A model generated the notes under the pieces. It did no database searches. It was not told where the DNA came from and saw nothing but the letters and a program-made list of their open reading frames with translations. Below, one piece after another: positions 9,445-19,071 of a DNA stretch of 55,321 nucleotides. Numbering within the stretch: the stretch's first letter is position 1; each line of letters starts with the position of its first letter. Source of the DNA: Pseudomonas gingeri (lineage in GTDB: Bacteria > Pseudomonadota > Gammaproteobacteria > Pseudomonadales > Pseudomonadaceae); assembly GCF_013385635.1 (NCBI RefSeq), contig NZ_JACAPR010000020.1, forward strand, positions 1 to 55,321. Direction: 5' to 3'. The translations under genes and the position numbers were made by a program.

Positions 9445-9450
9445 GTTGTC

Positions 9451-10875
9451 ATGAGCCAACCATCGGCAGGTCGAGAGCTGTTTCGACGGTATCGTCGTAT
9501 CTGGAAGCAGGCATGGGGGCAACGCAAGCTGCTGGATGCCCCCCAGCGTCTTCCCCATGAGGTGCAGTTTCTGCCGGCAGCGTTGGCGTTGCAGGATCAA
9601 CCCGTCCACCCCGCACCGCGCTACATCCAATGGACGATCATGTTGTTTGCGCTGCTGGCCTTGCTCTGGTCCATTTTTGGTCAGATCGATGTCGTGGCCA
9701 CGGCCACCGGAAAGATTGTGGCCAGCGGCAAGAGCAAGACCATCCAGCCGAGTGAGGTTGCGGTCGTCAAGTCCATCCAGGTCCACGATGGGCAGGTGGT
9801 GAAAGCCGGTGACGTGCTGGTCGAGCTGGACACCAGCGCGACGGGGGCTGACATCAAGCGCCTGAAGAGTGATCTGCTCGCCGCCGAGGTGGATAGCGCA
9901 CGCGCGACAGCCCTGATCGAGTCCATCCAGACGGGTAAGGAGCCTGGCTCCCTGGCCGGCCATATTCCCCAGGCTGCCCCTGAACAGGAGAGGGCTGCCC
10001 AGCGTTGGGTACAGGGGCAGTACCTGGAGCTACGCAGCTCCCTGGAACAGATCGACGCTGAAATTGAACAGCGATCGGCAGAGATTCAGTCCACCAGGGC
10101 GACGTTGGCGTCGTTGCAGAAGACGCTGCCCATCGCACGCCGACTGGCCGAGGATTACCAGCAGATGCTGGAGCAGCAGTATGTCCCGCGCCATGCCTAC
10201 CTTGAGAAGCAGCAGGCTTTGCTGGACCAGGAGCGGGACATGGCCGTGCAGCAATCCCGACTGGCCGAGGTCGGCGCCTCGAAGAAGGAAGCTGAACGCC
10301 GAAGGGCCGCTCTGCTGGCTCAAAGTCGGCGAACGATGCTGGACCTGCAGCAGCAGTCCGAGCAAAAGGCCGCGTCACTGACCCAGGAACTCAACAAGGC
10401 CGAGCAACGCGATCATTTGATGAGCCTGACCGCGCCCGTGGATGGCACCGTTCAGCAACTGGCGGTGCACACCATTGGTGGCGTGGTCACCGCCGCACAG
10501 CCATTGATGATCATCGCCCCGAGCGATCAGCCGGTGGAAGTCGAGGCGATGTTCGAGAACAAGGACATCGGCTTCGTCCGCCCTGGGCAACCCGTCACCG
10601 TGAAGGTGGAGACTTTCACCTTTACCAAGTACGGGGCCGTCGATGGCGAAGTGATCAGTGTGTCCAAGGACGCCATCGAGGACGAAAAGCGTGGCCCGAT
10701 CTACAGCAGCAGGATCCGCCTGCTCAAAGACAAGGTCACCGTACAAGGCCAGGAGGTGTCGCTGTCTCCGGGTATGTCGGTGACGGCAGAAGCGAAAACG
10801 GATAAACGGCGCGTGATCGAGTACTTCCTGAGTCCGTTGGAAGCTTATGCGAGTTCGAGTTTGAAGGAGCGATAA
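9451..10875 (+). CDS. HlyD-family periplasmic adaptor subunit
   Basis: 474 residues, start preceded by AAGGAT. One inner-membrane helix near residues 52-75, then a biotinyl-lipoyl-like segment (VHDGQVVKAGDVLVELDT), a long alpha-hairpin coiled coil (about 130-320, rich in Gln/Glu/Arg) and the second lipoyl half plus beta-barrel (APVDGTVQQLAV ... GQPVTVKVETFTFTKYG). This is the canonical HlyD/membrane-fusion layout. It bridges the ABC exporter and TolC. The short spacing to the ABC gene indicates one transcript. Base composition is still GC-rich, in contrast to the cargo genes directly downstream. Confidence 0.93.
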   Translation: MSQPSAGRELFRRYRRIWKQAWGQRKLLDAPQRLPHEVQFLPAALALQDQPVHPAPRYIQWTIMLFALLALLWSIFGQIDVVATATGKIVASGKSKTIQPSEVAVVKSIQVHDGQVVKAGDVLVELDTSATGADIKRLKSDLLAAEVDSARATALIESIQTGKEPGSLAGHIPQAAPEQERAAQRWVQGQYLELRSSLEQIDAEIEQRSAEIQSTRATLASLQKTLPIARRLAEDYQQMLEQQYVPRHAYLEKQQALLDQERDMAVQQSRLAEVGASKKEAERRRAALLAQSRRTMLDLQQQSEQKAASLTQELNKAEQRDHLMSLTAPVDGTVQQLAVHTIGGVVTAAQPLMIIAPSDQPVEVEAMFENKDIGFVRPGQPVTVKVETFTFTKYGAVDGEVISVSKDAIEDEKRGPIYSSRIRLLKDKVTVQGQEVSLSPGMSVTAEAKTDKRRVIEYFLSPLEAYASSSLKER

Positions 10876-10983
10876 ATGCTATCTATGGTAGTGGTCATGC
10901 ACTTTTATAACTACAGTGGCAAGTAAAATTGCCTTTCTTTGTTAGGTAGTGTTTTTTTTATTGTTTTTTTCTGAGGTCTTTCG

Positions 10984-11553
10984 ATGAGCATTAATTTTAA
11001 AAATGTTTTGTTGATTTCGGGGGTAGGCATAGTAGGTTTCCTATTCCTGTTAAGACTTTATATCATGCAAAATTCGAGCGAGTCGGACCATTGGTCTGCT
11101 GGACGGTGTGTGTATGGCCCATTCGAGCTAAAAATAAATGAGCATGATTGCTCTAGAGTCAGGTTAGGTGGGGGGGAGGTTCTGACCCTTGGCTATGATC
11201 TTGATGGTTCTAAGTTGATTCGTGACGGCGCGGTTGAAGGTAATAAAGTTACAATAAGGATAAGGCCTCGGGGCAATTCTCTCGGGCGCTCGTTTTTAAA
11301 TATTGAAGGAATGCAGCCGATCAAGTCGGAGCATGGCCGAAGCGTATATATGGTTAAAGGTGAGAAGGTAGTCGTTTTTCAAGGAGAGGATGGCGGGCAG
11401 GTCTATGTTGATACAGTGATTGCTACTTATGAACTAGATCGCATATACAGAAAAAAATACGAGGTCCTTTATCAATTTGATAAATCTATTGATGATTTTG
11501 AAAATGTTGATAAAGCGGTTTTGGAATTGTTGGATAAAATAATCGTTCGGTGA
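10984..11553 (+). CDS. Small membrane-anchored protein preceding the RTX gene
   Basis: 189 residues, not recognised. One hydrophobic N-terminal segment (about residues 7-27, VLLISGVGIVGFLFLLRLYI) suggests an inner-membrane anchor with the remainder, mostly beta in character, in the periplasm. The gene is AT-rich with many rare-for-Pseudomonas codons (AAA, ATA, TTA), like the RTX gene that begins 10 bases after its stop and unlike the GC-rich transporter genes upstream. Codon use and spacing imply that it travels with the RTX gene. An export accessory or an immunity-type partner is possible, but nothing in the sequence decides this. TGAGG lies about 10 bases before the ATG. Confidence 0.75.
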   Translation: MSINFKNVLLISGVGIVGFLFLLRLYIMQNSSESDHWSAGRCVYGPFELKINEHDCSRVRLGGGEVLTLGYDLDGSKLIRDGAVEGNKVTIRIRPRGNSLGRSFLNIEGMQPIKSEHGRSVYMVKGEKVVVFQGEDGGQVYVDTVIATYELDRIYRKKYEVLYQFDKSIDDFENVDKAVLELLDKIIVR

Positions 11554-11563
11554 GAGGGAAATC

Positions 11564-14500
11564 ATGAATCTTATAAATATGACGTCGGACCAAGTTTCTA
11601 CCCTGAGTGGTCTTCGGGAGCAGGGAGACTATCCAGGCGCCTATAGATATCTTAGGAGTCTGGTAAATAATCAGTTGTTTTCTGCTGAGGGTGGTGGGGC
11701 TGATGCTTCGAGCCTTGTAAAGATTTCGAACTGGCTAACGGCTGCGGAATCAATCAATAAAAATGATGGTAGTTTTTTTAGCGATACGGTTCGTGGTTCG
11801 GTTAGGTTCGCAGGAGCGGCAAGTGGGAAAATTATTGGTGACTCTGAATTTCAGGTTGCCTCTGATGTGCTGGCTAATCAAGTAATTTCTGATGTTTTGG
11901 ATCGTGGTGGCATACCTGAAGCCGGTTATATTATTGATGCAGATGTGCAATCCGCCGTTATCGGCTTGAAGCTTGAAAAGTGGAACTGGGCAGGGACAAT
12001 TGGGGATTTTTTACCTTCTCCTTTTGGGTTGGGAGAAGATTACGTTCAGGTTGAAGGCGATTCTTTCTCCGAATATATGAAGAATCTGACCGAGGCGATG
12101 CTTCAGAATGCGGCAGGCTTGTCAAAATGGCTGGGTATTGATGCACCTATCGGATCTGTCTTTGAATGGATGTGGGGGGATCTTGGTTTAGATAAGTTTG
12201 GTCAGGCATTAGGGAGTTCAATCTATGACCAGATATCCTTTGGTCAGGGTCTAATTGAAAGTCTTAAAAAGCAGTTTGGGACGGCAGAAATTACCCGTAG
12301 TCCATTGATCTTAGATCTTGATGGCGATGGCGTACAGACTATTTCAGTGGGACAGGGCGTTAATTTCGATCTTGATGGGAATGGTTTCGCAGAGAAAACA
12401 GGCTGGGCAGGAAGGAATGATGGGCTGCTGGTCTGGGATAAGAATGGAAACGGAAAGATAGATAGCGGTTCCGAGCTTTTTGGTAATAATACAAAGTTAA
12501 AAAGTGGAGAGAATGCAGCAAATGGTTTTTTGGCACTTGCTGACCTTGATGAGAATCATGACGGAGTATTTGATGCACAAGACTCCGCGTTCTCAAAGTT
12601 GAAAGTTTGGCGGGATTTGAATTCTGATGGTGTGGTGCAAAGTGGTGAGTTGGCTGGGTTGAGTGAGTCAGGTGTGTCTTCATTTGATCTAAAATATACG
12701 GAGCCAGGAAAGGCCGATGCAAATGGCGATATCTCAAGCTCAGTAAAAGATATTAATGGAAATGAACATCGCCAGACAGGATTTTATACCCGTGCCGATG
12801 GAACTGTCGCTGCTATCAGTGATGTGTGGTTCGCTGTGGACGGAGCGAATACAGTAGATACTCAACTCGTAGAGGTCTCAAATGACATCCGTGCACTACC
12901 CGATATTTTAGGTTTTGGTAACGTTCATAGCTTGCATCAAGCGATGGCGCGGGATACGACTGGGAAATTGAAGTCGTTGGTGGAAAGCTTCTCGAAGGAA
13001 ACAAACCCCGACCTGCTTCATCAGATTGTGCAGGAAATAGTCTATCGTTGGGCAGGCGTATATGATATTGATCCTAAAAGTCGCGCAGCTACGCAGATTT
13101 ATGGGAACGTAATTGGCGATGCAAGAAAGCTGGCGACGCTTGAAACTTTTTTAGGTGAAAGTTATCTGGGAACATGGTGCTGGGGAGCGAGGGACCCGAA
13201 TCCGCATGGTCCGGCAGCAGCTATTTTATTACAGGGTTTTGATAATCTCACATCGGCAGTTTACGATAAATTAATGTTTCAAACGCATTTTGGCTCATTT
13301 CTAGATGGGCTGAAAATCATTAAGACCAATGATGGTGTTTCTTGGGATGTGTCGTCGATAGTTGGAAAGCTAAAAGATAGATATGATTCGAATGAAGCGG
13401 CAGGTCAAGAATTTTTCAAGACCTTTGGAGAGAGCTTAAGTGGTCTCGGAAGCTTTGGGCTTGAACTGTTGTCTAAACTTAGGGGTGTCAATCCTACAGG
13501 TGTAGTGGGTTTTGATAACTTGATGATGGGTATCGGTATTCGTAGTCTTGTTGGAGGCAGCGGTAACGATGTTATTAATGGAACAGATGCCGACGATGTG
13601 ATCTTGGGTAATGCGGGTGGGGATCGCATATATGGCGGTGCAGGTGATGATCATCTGGTCGGTGGTGTCGGTGATGATTATCTTGTCGGAGGAGATGGTA
13701 GCGATACCTACCATTTCTCACGAGGAGATGGGCATGACACCATTCTCAACGCAGATCAGGATGCTGAAGGCACAAAGCTTGATAGGTTGGTTTTCGGTGT
13801 AGGTATTAAAAGTTCTGATGTCAGCGTTAAGCGCAATTATTATGATCTTGTTGTTCAGGTAGATGGTGGTGCGGAAAGTGTCACTATTCAAAGCTATTTT
13901 GATGAAGATACGGTCGCAAACCACGGTTATGCTGTCGACGAAATTGTTTTTTCGGATGGTACTGTTTGGAGCGTGCATGACGTAAAAGCAATGCTTGTAC
14001 GGCCCACTGATGGTGATGATCAAATATTGGGGTATCGTTCTGATGATGTGCTATTTGGCGGGCTGGGCAACGACACGATTTTGGGCAATGACGGAGACGA
14101 TCTGATCACTGGCGGTAAGGGTAATGACTTTTTGGTCGGAGGTTCAGGGGCTGATGTTTATCACTTTGAAATTGGTGACGGGAAAGATGTAATTCTCGAA
14201 ACTTTTGAACCGCAGCAGGAATTAGAAGGAAAGAAAAAAGATAGAATTAGTTTTGGTCAAGGCATAAACGCGTCCGATTTAAATTTTGAAGTTGGCTATG
14301 GTGCCGACGGCACTTCGGTACTGCAAATAAGCTACCCGGGTGGTGTTATTTCTGTTGTTGAGGGTATGTTGGGTGCGATAGGTGCTGTGACATTTTCGGA
14401 TGGATCGTCAGTGGAATTGTCCTCACTGATCGCGCAGTCCCCGATCAAAGCGAACCTAGGAGATTTAGGTCATGAGTTCTTTGGGTCCTCGCGGAATGAC

Positions 14501-17092
14501 GAAGTTAAGGGAGGAACTGGAAATGACAAAATCTATGGTGGTGACGGGGCAGACACCTTATTGGGAGGGCAAGGTAACGATTTGCTATTTGGAGGTGCTG
14601 GCGATGATTGGCTCGATGGCGGTAGCGGAAGTGACCGGCTAGATGGAGGGGAAGGGAACAACACATTTGTATTTTCAAAATACATGGGACAGGACACGTG
14701 GATAGCAGCCGAAGGCAGTCTGAACACTGTTTTGGTTTCAAAGGATATCTCTCCCTCTGAACTGCTCTTTGAACGAAGTGGTGATGATTTAGTCGTTAGC
14801 TATTTATACGAGTCTGCTAGCAATACTAGGTTAACTAATTATTTTTCCAATCCTGGCCTATGGAATATTTCATATGGCGGGGCTTCTCCTTTGTCATTGT
14901 CTCAGGCGATTGACTCTAGTCAGGCTAATCCGTTATCTCAAACTGATTATTATGCTGGCATATTCAAAGAGCGGATTTTAAACGGTCATGTCAGGCAGTT
15001 GCTGATTGATGGGTATGAGGGGAGGGATGGACTATATTCTTACAATAAAGTTCTAGTTCAGGGGAGGATTACATATTATCAGGACTCTAAATATGACGTT
15101 CGATTTGTAGAGGGGGCGCTGCAAAGAAGTGTAGGCGGTATGCAGGGTGGTAATGGTGAAAATGCTGTTTTAAGTTCGTATTTTACTGAGTCAACAGAGT
15201 CTAGTACGTTTGAGCAGGGGAGTACATATAGTACATCTTATAGAAATAGTAGCGGAGGGTTGTCTTATTGGACGTTTAAGTCAACTCAAATTCTTGTTGA
15301 GGCTGGTGAAAATGATCCTGATGTCAAGTTTATAAATCACTACTCTAATAATTCAAGTGTTATCACCTACTCTGTGATAAAGGGCGGAGATGTTGGTGGG
15401 CGCTATAATGTTCAGGGCGGTAACGGATATATAGGCGGAAAAGGTGATGACAAAATCGTTGCGTATGCATTCAATCCAGACGATCCGATAGGTGAAGGAA
15501 CTTTCCTGGCAGGTGGCGAGGGGAATGACACACTGGTTGGTAATTGGGGAGATGACTTTCTTTTAGGTGGCGCAGGGACCAACTATTTGTCGGGGGGGGA
15601 TGGGCGCGACACCTACATTATTGATGGCAATCAGACGAAAGATATCATTGTTGATATCAACCTCCCCGTACGTGATTGGATGACTGGCAGGTGGAGTTAC
15701 CCGAATAACTCCTTGGGGTCGAGTGATGTTGTGGTTTTGCCGGGCGGCGTGAAATTTACTGATCTGTCTTTTTCCTGGGGCGCCGAGGTGGTAGAGGACA
15801 TTGACGGATATAGAATATCGGCTGGCTATTCGGGGACGAGCAGTGACGGAATTCGTGTTGCGACTCAAAAAACAACACTGGATATTCGTTGGGGAACTGA
15901 TCACTTGGTGCGAATAGCAATGCCAAACAGTACTGATTTTTTCAGTACGGGTATTGAATATATTCAGCTTGCAAGCGGGGAACGTATCAGCACTGCTGAA
16001 CTGATACGTCAGGCCGGTATTGGAACGGCTCCAGACCTCCATGAAAATGGCATGAATGTCACTTACAATGGTCTGGTACAACTTTCCAGTGCCAGTAACG
16101 ATTTATCATTTTCCGGTGGAAAGGGAAATGATTTTATTCGTGCTACACATGGCGAGACCATTTTCGGACGAGAAGGCGATGATGTATTAGAAGGTACTAA
16201 CCTGGTAGGCGGTGAAGGTAATGATACCTTTTCGGTTTATAAATTCTCTGGCGAGCCTTCTCGTGGGTATTTCGATGGCGGCGCGGGAGATGATATTTAC
16301 TTCTTTGGCGCTTCTGATGCGGGCGGGGAAGTTATTGTTGGTGGAGGATATGATGGTATCGTCTTCAATGAAGGGGTCGACTTAAGTCGATTGAGCTTTC
16401 ATCGGCAAGATAATAGTTTGTTGATTCTAGTTGATGGTGATTTGGATCACTCTATCTCTGTTGCGAATCATTTTGCTGATAATGACTCACGATTGTCTTA
16501 TGTTAAAACCTCAGCGAACGAGTTTTTGGATTTTAATCAAATTGATTCGCTGCTTAGTCCTTTGCCGGAGCCTCCTGGTCCTATTTTTGGTACTGATGGC
16601 GATGATACGTTGATAGGTACTAATAAAAACGATGTGATTATAGGTGGGAAGGGGAATGATTTTCTGTCCGGATTGGGTGGGCATGATTTTTACGAGTTTT
16701 CGCTCGGTGATGGTCAGGACATCATATACAACGACTCGCTAAATCCTGATCAAGAAGAAGATATTCTTGCAATTGTCGGAGGGTCGAAATTTGATGTCTG
16801 GTTGTCTCGGCAAGATCAATCATTGGTGCTGGATTTTTTAGGGGGCGATGATAAGATAACTATTAAAGACTGGTATGCTAGCGATAGCCACAAACTTGAT
16901 TCGGTGATGATGGGGTCTGAGGTCCTCTACTCACAACAGGTCGATATGCTCGTAGAAGCAATGTCTAGTTTCGGGGTTCCTGCATCAGGCAGCATCGAGC
17001 TTACCCCAGATCAGCGCGACCGAATGGATATGGTTATTGCCAATAGTTGGCAGCGCCTAGGAGGTGGTGGCGGAACTGACGTACCTAAATAA
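11564..17092 (+). CDS. RTX calcium-binding protein, type I secretion cargo
   Basis: 1842 residues without a Sec signal. An EF-hand-like stretch occurs near residues 247-330 (LDLDGDGVQT, DLDGNGF, DKNGNGKIDSGSELFG). Glycine/aspartate nonapeptide blocks of the GGxGxDxhx type follow at about 660-715, 825-865, 970-1030, 1285-1340, 1515-1570 and 1675-1705, each typically ending in a beta strand such as DTYHF or DVYHF plus a DGHDTI-like turn. Such repeats bind Ca2+ and fold outside the cell after export by HlyB/D/TolC systems. The C-terminal 60 residues are repeat-free and carry the presumed export signal. No HlyC-type acyltransferase gene is nearby, so a haemolysin role is not implied. The gene is AT-rich compared with its neighbours, a sign of separate acquisition. 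Confidence 0.92.
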   Translation: MNLINMTSDQVSTLSGLREQGDYPGAYRYLRSLVNNQLFSAEGGGADASSLVKISNWLTAAESINKNDGSFFSDTVRGSVRFAGAASGKIIGDSEFQVASDVLANQVISDVLDRGGIPEAGYIIDADVQSAVIGLKLEKWNWAGTIGDFLPSPFGLGEDYVQVEGDSFSEYMKNLTEAMLQNAAGLSKWLGIDAPIGSVFEWMWGDLGLDKFGQALGSSIYDQISFGQGLIESLKKQFGTAEITRSPLILDLDGDGVQTISVGQGVNFDLDGNGFAEKTGWAGRNDGLLVWDKNGNGKIDSGSELFGNNTKLKSGENAANGFLALADLDENHDGVFDAQDSAFSKLKVWRDLNSDGVVQSGELAGLSESGVSSFDLKYTEPGKADANGDISSSVKDINGNEHRQTGFYTRADGTVAAISDVWFAVDGANTVDTQLVEVSNDIRALPDILGFGNVHSLHQAMARDTTGKLKSLVESFSKETNPDLLHQIVQEIVYRWAGVYDIDPKSRAATQIYGNVIGDARKLATLETFLGESYLGTWCWGARDPNPHGPAAAILLQGFDNLTSAVYDKLMFQTHFGSFLDGLKIIKTNDGVSWDVSSIVGKLKDRYDSNEAAGQEFFKTFGESLSGLGSFGLELLSKLRGVNPTGVVGFDNLMMGIGIRSLVGGSGNDVINGTDADDVILGNAGGDRIYGGAGDDHLVGGVGDDYLVGGDGSDTYHFSRGDGHDTILNADQDAEGTKLDRLVFGVGIKSSDVSVKRNYYDLVVQVDGGAESVTIQSYFDEDTVANHGYAVDEIVFSDGTVWSVHDVKAMLVRPTDGDDQILGYRSDDVLFGGLGNDTILGNDGDDLITGGKGNDFLVGGSGADVYHFEIGDGKDVILETFEPQQELEGKKKDRISFGQGINASDLNFEVGYGADGTSVLQISYPGGVISVVEGMLGAIGAVTFSDGSSVELSSLIAQSPIKANLGDLGHEFFGSSRNDEVKGGTGNDKIYGGDGADTLLGGQGNDLLFGGAGDDWLDGGSGSDRLDGGEGNNTFVFSKYMGQDTWIAAEGSLNTVLVSKDISPSELLFERSGDDLVVSYLYESASNTRLTNYFSNPGLWNISYGGASPLSLSQAIDSSQANPLSQTDYYAGIFKERILNGHVRQLLIDGYEGRDGLYSYNKVLVQGRITYYQDSKYDVRFVEGALQRSVGGMQGGNGENAVLSSYFTESTESSTFEQGSTYSTSYRNSSGGLSYWTFKSTQILVEAGENDPDVKFINHYSNNSSVITYSVIKGGDVGGRYNVQGGNGYIGGKGDDKIVAYAFNPDDPIGEGTFLAGGEGNDTLVGNWGDDFLLGGAGTNYLSGGDGRDTYIIDGNQTKDIIVDINLPVRDWMTGRWSYPNNSLGSSDVVVLPGGVKFTDLSFSWGAEVVEDIDGYRISAGYSGTSSDGIRVATQKTTLDIRWGTDHLVRIAMPNSTDFFSTGIEYIQLASGERISTAELIRQAGIGTAPDLHENGMNVTYNGLVQLSSASNDLSFSGGKGNDFIRATHGETIFGREGDDVLEGTNLVGGEGNDTFSVYKFSGEPSRGYFDGGAGDDIYFFGASDAGGEVIVGGGYDGIVFNEGVDLSRLSFHRQDNSLLILVDGDLDHSISVANHFADNDSRLSYVKTSANEFLDFNQIDSLLSPLPEPPGPIFGTDGDDTLIGTNKNDVIIGGKGNDFLSGLGGHDFYEFSLGDGQDIIYNDSLNPDQEEDILAIVGGSKFDVWLSRQDQSLVLDFLGGDDKITIKDWYASDSHKLDSVMMGSEVLYSQQVDMLVEAMSSFGVPASGSIELTPDQRDRMDMVIANSWQRLGGGGGTDVPK

Positions 17093-17110
17093 GTTGACCT
17101 GACCTGGCCG

Positions 17111-17142
17111 ATCCGCAGTGCGGTATAGAGCTGCGGATTTTG
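17111..17142 (+). terminator. Rho-independent terminator after the RTX gene
   Basis: ATCCGCAG (17111-17118) pairs with CTGCGGAT (17131-17138) and is followed by TTTT. It lies 19 bases beyond the RTX stop codon. Confidence 0.7.
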
Positions 17143-17179
17143 GATTAACCTCAGTCGGACTTACTCTTTCAGAATTTTT

Positions 17180-17210
17180 AACCGGCAGCCGTAATAGTGG
17201 GCTGCCGGTT
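17180..17210. terminator. Perfect 11-bp hairpin downstream of the RTX gene
   Basis: AACCGGCAGCC (17180-17190) pairs with GGCTGCCGGTT (17200-17210) across 9 bases. No T tract follows on plus. It may be a second, back-up terminator or a boundary element between the secretion cluster and the ICE genes. Confidence 0.5.
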
Positions 17211-17291
17211 ACCTCCCTAGATGCGCGTACCCCAGTATTAAATACTTTGTAACGCCCTGGCAGTTAGAGCTGCACCATTGGCAGGTTACAG

Positions 17292-17320
17292 TCGATCAAC
17301 AGCGCCCGCTGAATGATCGA
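17292..17320 (+). promoter_or_regulatory. Two-step dyad in front of the DUF1173 gene
   Basis: TCGATCA (17292-17298) and TGATCGA (17314-17320) flank CAGC-gccc-GCTG (17300-17311). It ends 22 bases before the ATG. Similar in layout to the dyads before the minus-strand ICE genes at 20247-23146, but closer to its start codon. Confidence 0.5.
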
Positions 17321-17342
17321 TTGAGGCAAGGAGAGCCCTGGC

Positions 17343-18590
17343 ATGGTGTATGAGCGATTCCCGGTCGTGATTGACGGCAAACCCTTCTCGACGGCTTTCC
17401 AGACCCAGGACGAGTTCGCCAGCGGCTGGAAAGCCGTGCTCGAAAAAGCCTATGGCCGCACCCGCGCCGTGTGCCGTTGCCCAGGCAAGGGCGAGCGCAA
17501 GCTGGCGATCAAACGCCGCGATGAAACCGATGGCTTCCACCTGGCCCGATTCGCCGGTACAGGCCCCGAGCACGCCAACGAATGTCGCTACTACGCCCCA
17601 GCACCTGAGCGCTCAGGCATGCAGGGCTATGAAGCCGGTGTGGTCGAGGAGGGCGACGACGGGACACTGCGGGTCCGACTGGCCCGTGGCTTGGTCGAGC
17701 TGCCGGCCAGGACTGGCAGTGCCGGCAGGGACGGTGTCATTCATAGACCCTCCGCTGGCGACCGCAAACGCTCCATGACACTCCTGGGCCTGCTCTGCCT
17801 GCTGTGGCAGGAAGCCCGACTGAACATCTGGTACCCAGCCATGGAGGGCAAGCGCAACAGCGGCCAGATCCATGGCGTGCTGCGCAAGACGGCACGACGC
17901 ATCAAGGCCGGTCGAGTGATGCTCAGCGAAGTGCTCCTGCTGTGCGCTACACCGCGCTCCGGTGCTGAAACGGCCAATAGGACCGTTGTGGAGGCAGTGA
18001 TCAAGAAAGGCCGACGTGCCGTGGTCATCTCGCCCCTGGCACGCTTTGACACCAGTAAGCACGACGCCGCAATGCCCAAGCTGCCGCTGGCAGGCCCCTA
18101 TGGCATTCCGTACCTGAAGATGGCCCCTGAGGTATGGGAAGACGCCCAGAAGCGCTTCAGGACCGAGATGGGCGCCTGGAAGCGCGGCGAACGTGTCATG
18201 GCCATCGCTCAACTCTCTGTCGAGGCCGGTAAGACCCAGGCCAGCGCCCAGGTGACGGACCTGGCGCTGATGCACATCAGCGAGCGCTGGATACCACTGG
18301 ATTCCGACTATGAATCCACCCTGGAGAAAAGACTGACCGCCGCCGGCCGCAGCTTCGAAAAACCACTGCGCTACGACGCTGCCGAGTGCGAGTTCTTCCC
18401 CGACTTCTGGCTCCTGGACATGAAGGATGATTTCCCCCTGGAAGTCTTCGGCATGAACACCCCCGACTACCTTGCGCAAAAGGCTCGCAAGACCCAATGG
18501 TACAACCGGGTTTACGGTCCTCTGGGGTGGTGGAGCTGGGATGTCATGGCTGGTGAACGTGACATCCAACTACCTGAGCTACCTAAATAA
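17343..18590 (+). CDS. DUF1173 family protein of integrative conjugative elements
   Basis: 415 residues. AAGGAG at 17328-17333 precedes the ATG. The N-terminus carries RAVCRCPGKGERKLAI with clustered Cys and a later HANECRYY, suggestive of a metal site; the C-terminus contains LEVFGMNTPDYLAQKARK and ends in a WWSWDV motif. The layout matches DUF1173 proteins that recur on pKLC102/PFGI-1-like ICEs of Pseudomonas; their role is not established. Base composition is GC-rich. A decayed second copy of the last third lies at 19072-19465. The dyad at 17292-17320 lies in its probable 5' leader. Recognised from overall layout and motifs, not by alignment. Confidence 0.8.
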   Translation: MVYERFPVVIDGKPFSTAFQTQDEFASGWKAVLEKAYGRTRAVCRCPGKGERKLAIKRRDETDGFHLARFAGTGPEHANECRYYAPAPERSGMQGYEAGVVEEGDDGTLRVRLARGLVELPARTGSAGRDGVIHRPSAGDRKRSMTLLGLLCLLWQEARLNIWYPAMEGKRNSGQIHGVLRKTARRIKAGRVMLSEVLLLCATPRSGAETANRTVVEAVIKKGRRAVVISPLARFDTSKHDAAMPKLPLAGPYGIPYLKMAPEVWEDAQKRFRTEMGAWKRGERVMAIAQLSVEAGKTQASAQVTDLALMHISERWIPLDSDYESTLEKRLTAAGRSFEKPLRYDAAECEFFPDFWLLDMKDDFPLEVFGMNTPDYLAQKARKTQWYNRVYGPLGWWSWDVMAGERDIQLPELPK

Positions 18591-18774
18591 TCACCCCCCC
18601 CTGCTCAGCCTGTTGATCTGCCAGGGAACCGAAAAAGGCGCATTCGAAAGCAGTGTTTGACAGGGCCGTGTTACAAGCCGTATTTGGCGGCTGTAGAAGC
18701 AAAACTTCTAGGTGCCTTTAGTGTGTGTAGGTATGCTGTGGGGGCTGCTAATGGATAGAGGGAGGCGCTATTGA

Positions 18775-18981
18775 ATGGGAGATGTATTGGCAGGTTTGAT
18801 TGTCACTGCTATTTGCTTTCCTATTGGGTGGCCGATAGTCAAGTTGGTGACGTTGGGCAAGTACCCCTCCAGAGGTTCTTGGTTTGCTAGTACTGCGCAA
18901 GCTCAATGGACCACCATGACAGGATTTGCTTTTCTAATCATTGCAGTGATGGTCGCGTTGAAGCAGTTTGATGTTTTTTAG
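18775..18981 (+). CDS. Small two-helix membrane protein
   Basis: 68 residues. GAGGGAGG lies 8-15 bases before the ATG, a strong ribosome site that supports translation. Two hydrophobic segments, about residues 4-22 (VLAGLIVTAICFPIGWPIV) and 48-63 (TGFAFLIIAVMVAL), flank a short polar loop with KYPSRGSW. Not recognised. It lies between the intact DUF1173 gene and its decayed copy. A hairpin TAGAAG-caaaa-CTTCTA (18694-18710) stands 65 bases upstream. Confidence 0.55.
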   Translation: MGDVLAGLIVTAICFPIGWPIVKLVTLGKYPSRGSWFASTAQAQWTTMTGFAFLIIAVMVALKQFDVF

Positions 18982-19071
18982 GATTGATAACAGTGGTTTT
19001 CTGGTTTTAGTGTATGAAGCTTGGTCTTAAACATTGTGGGGATAAATAAAAAACACCTGCAATACGTGCTG

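Noticed and set aside
11564..17092. Haemolysin toxin call for the RTX protein
   Set aside because: No acyltransferase gene, no hydrophobic pore-forming N-terminal domain. Calcium-binding secreted protein is as far as the sequence goes.
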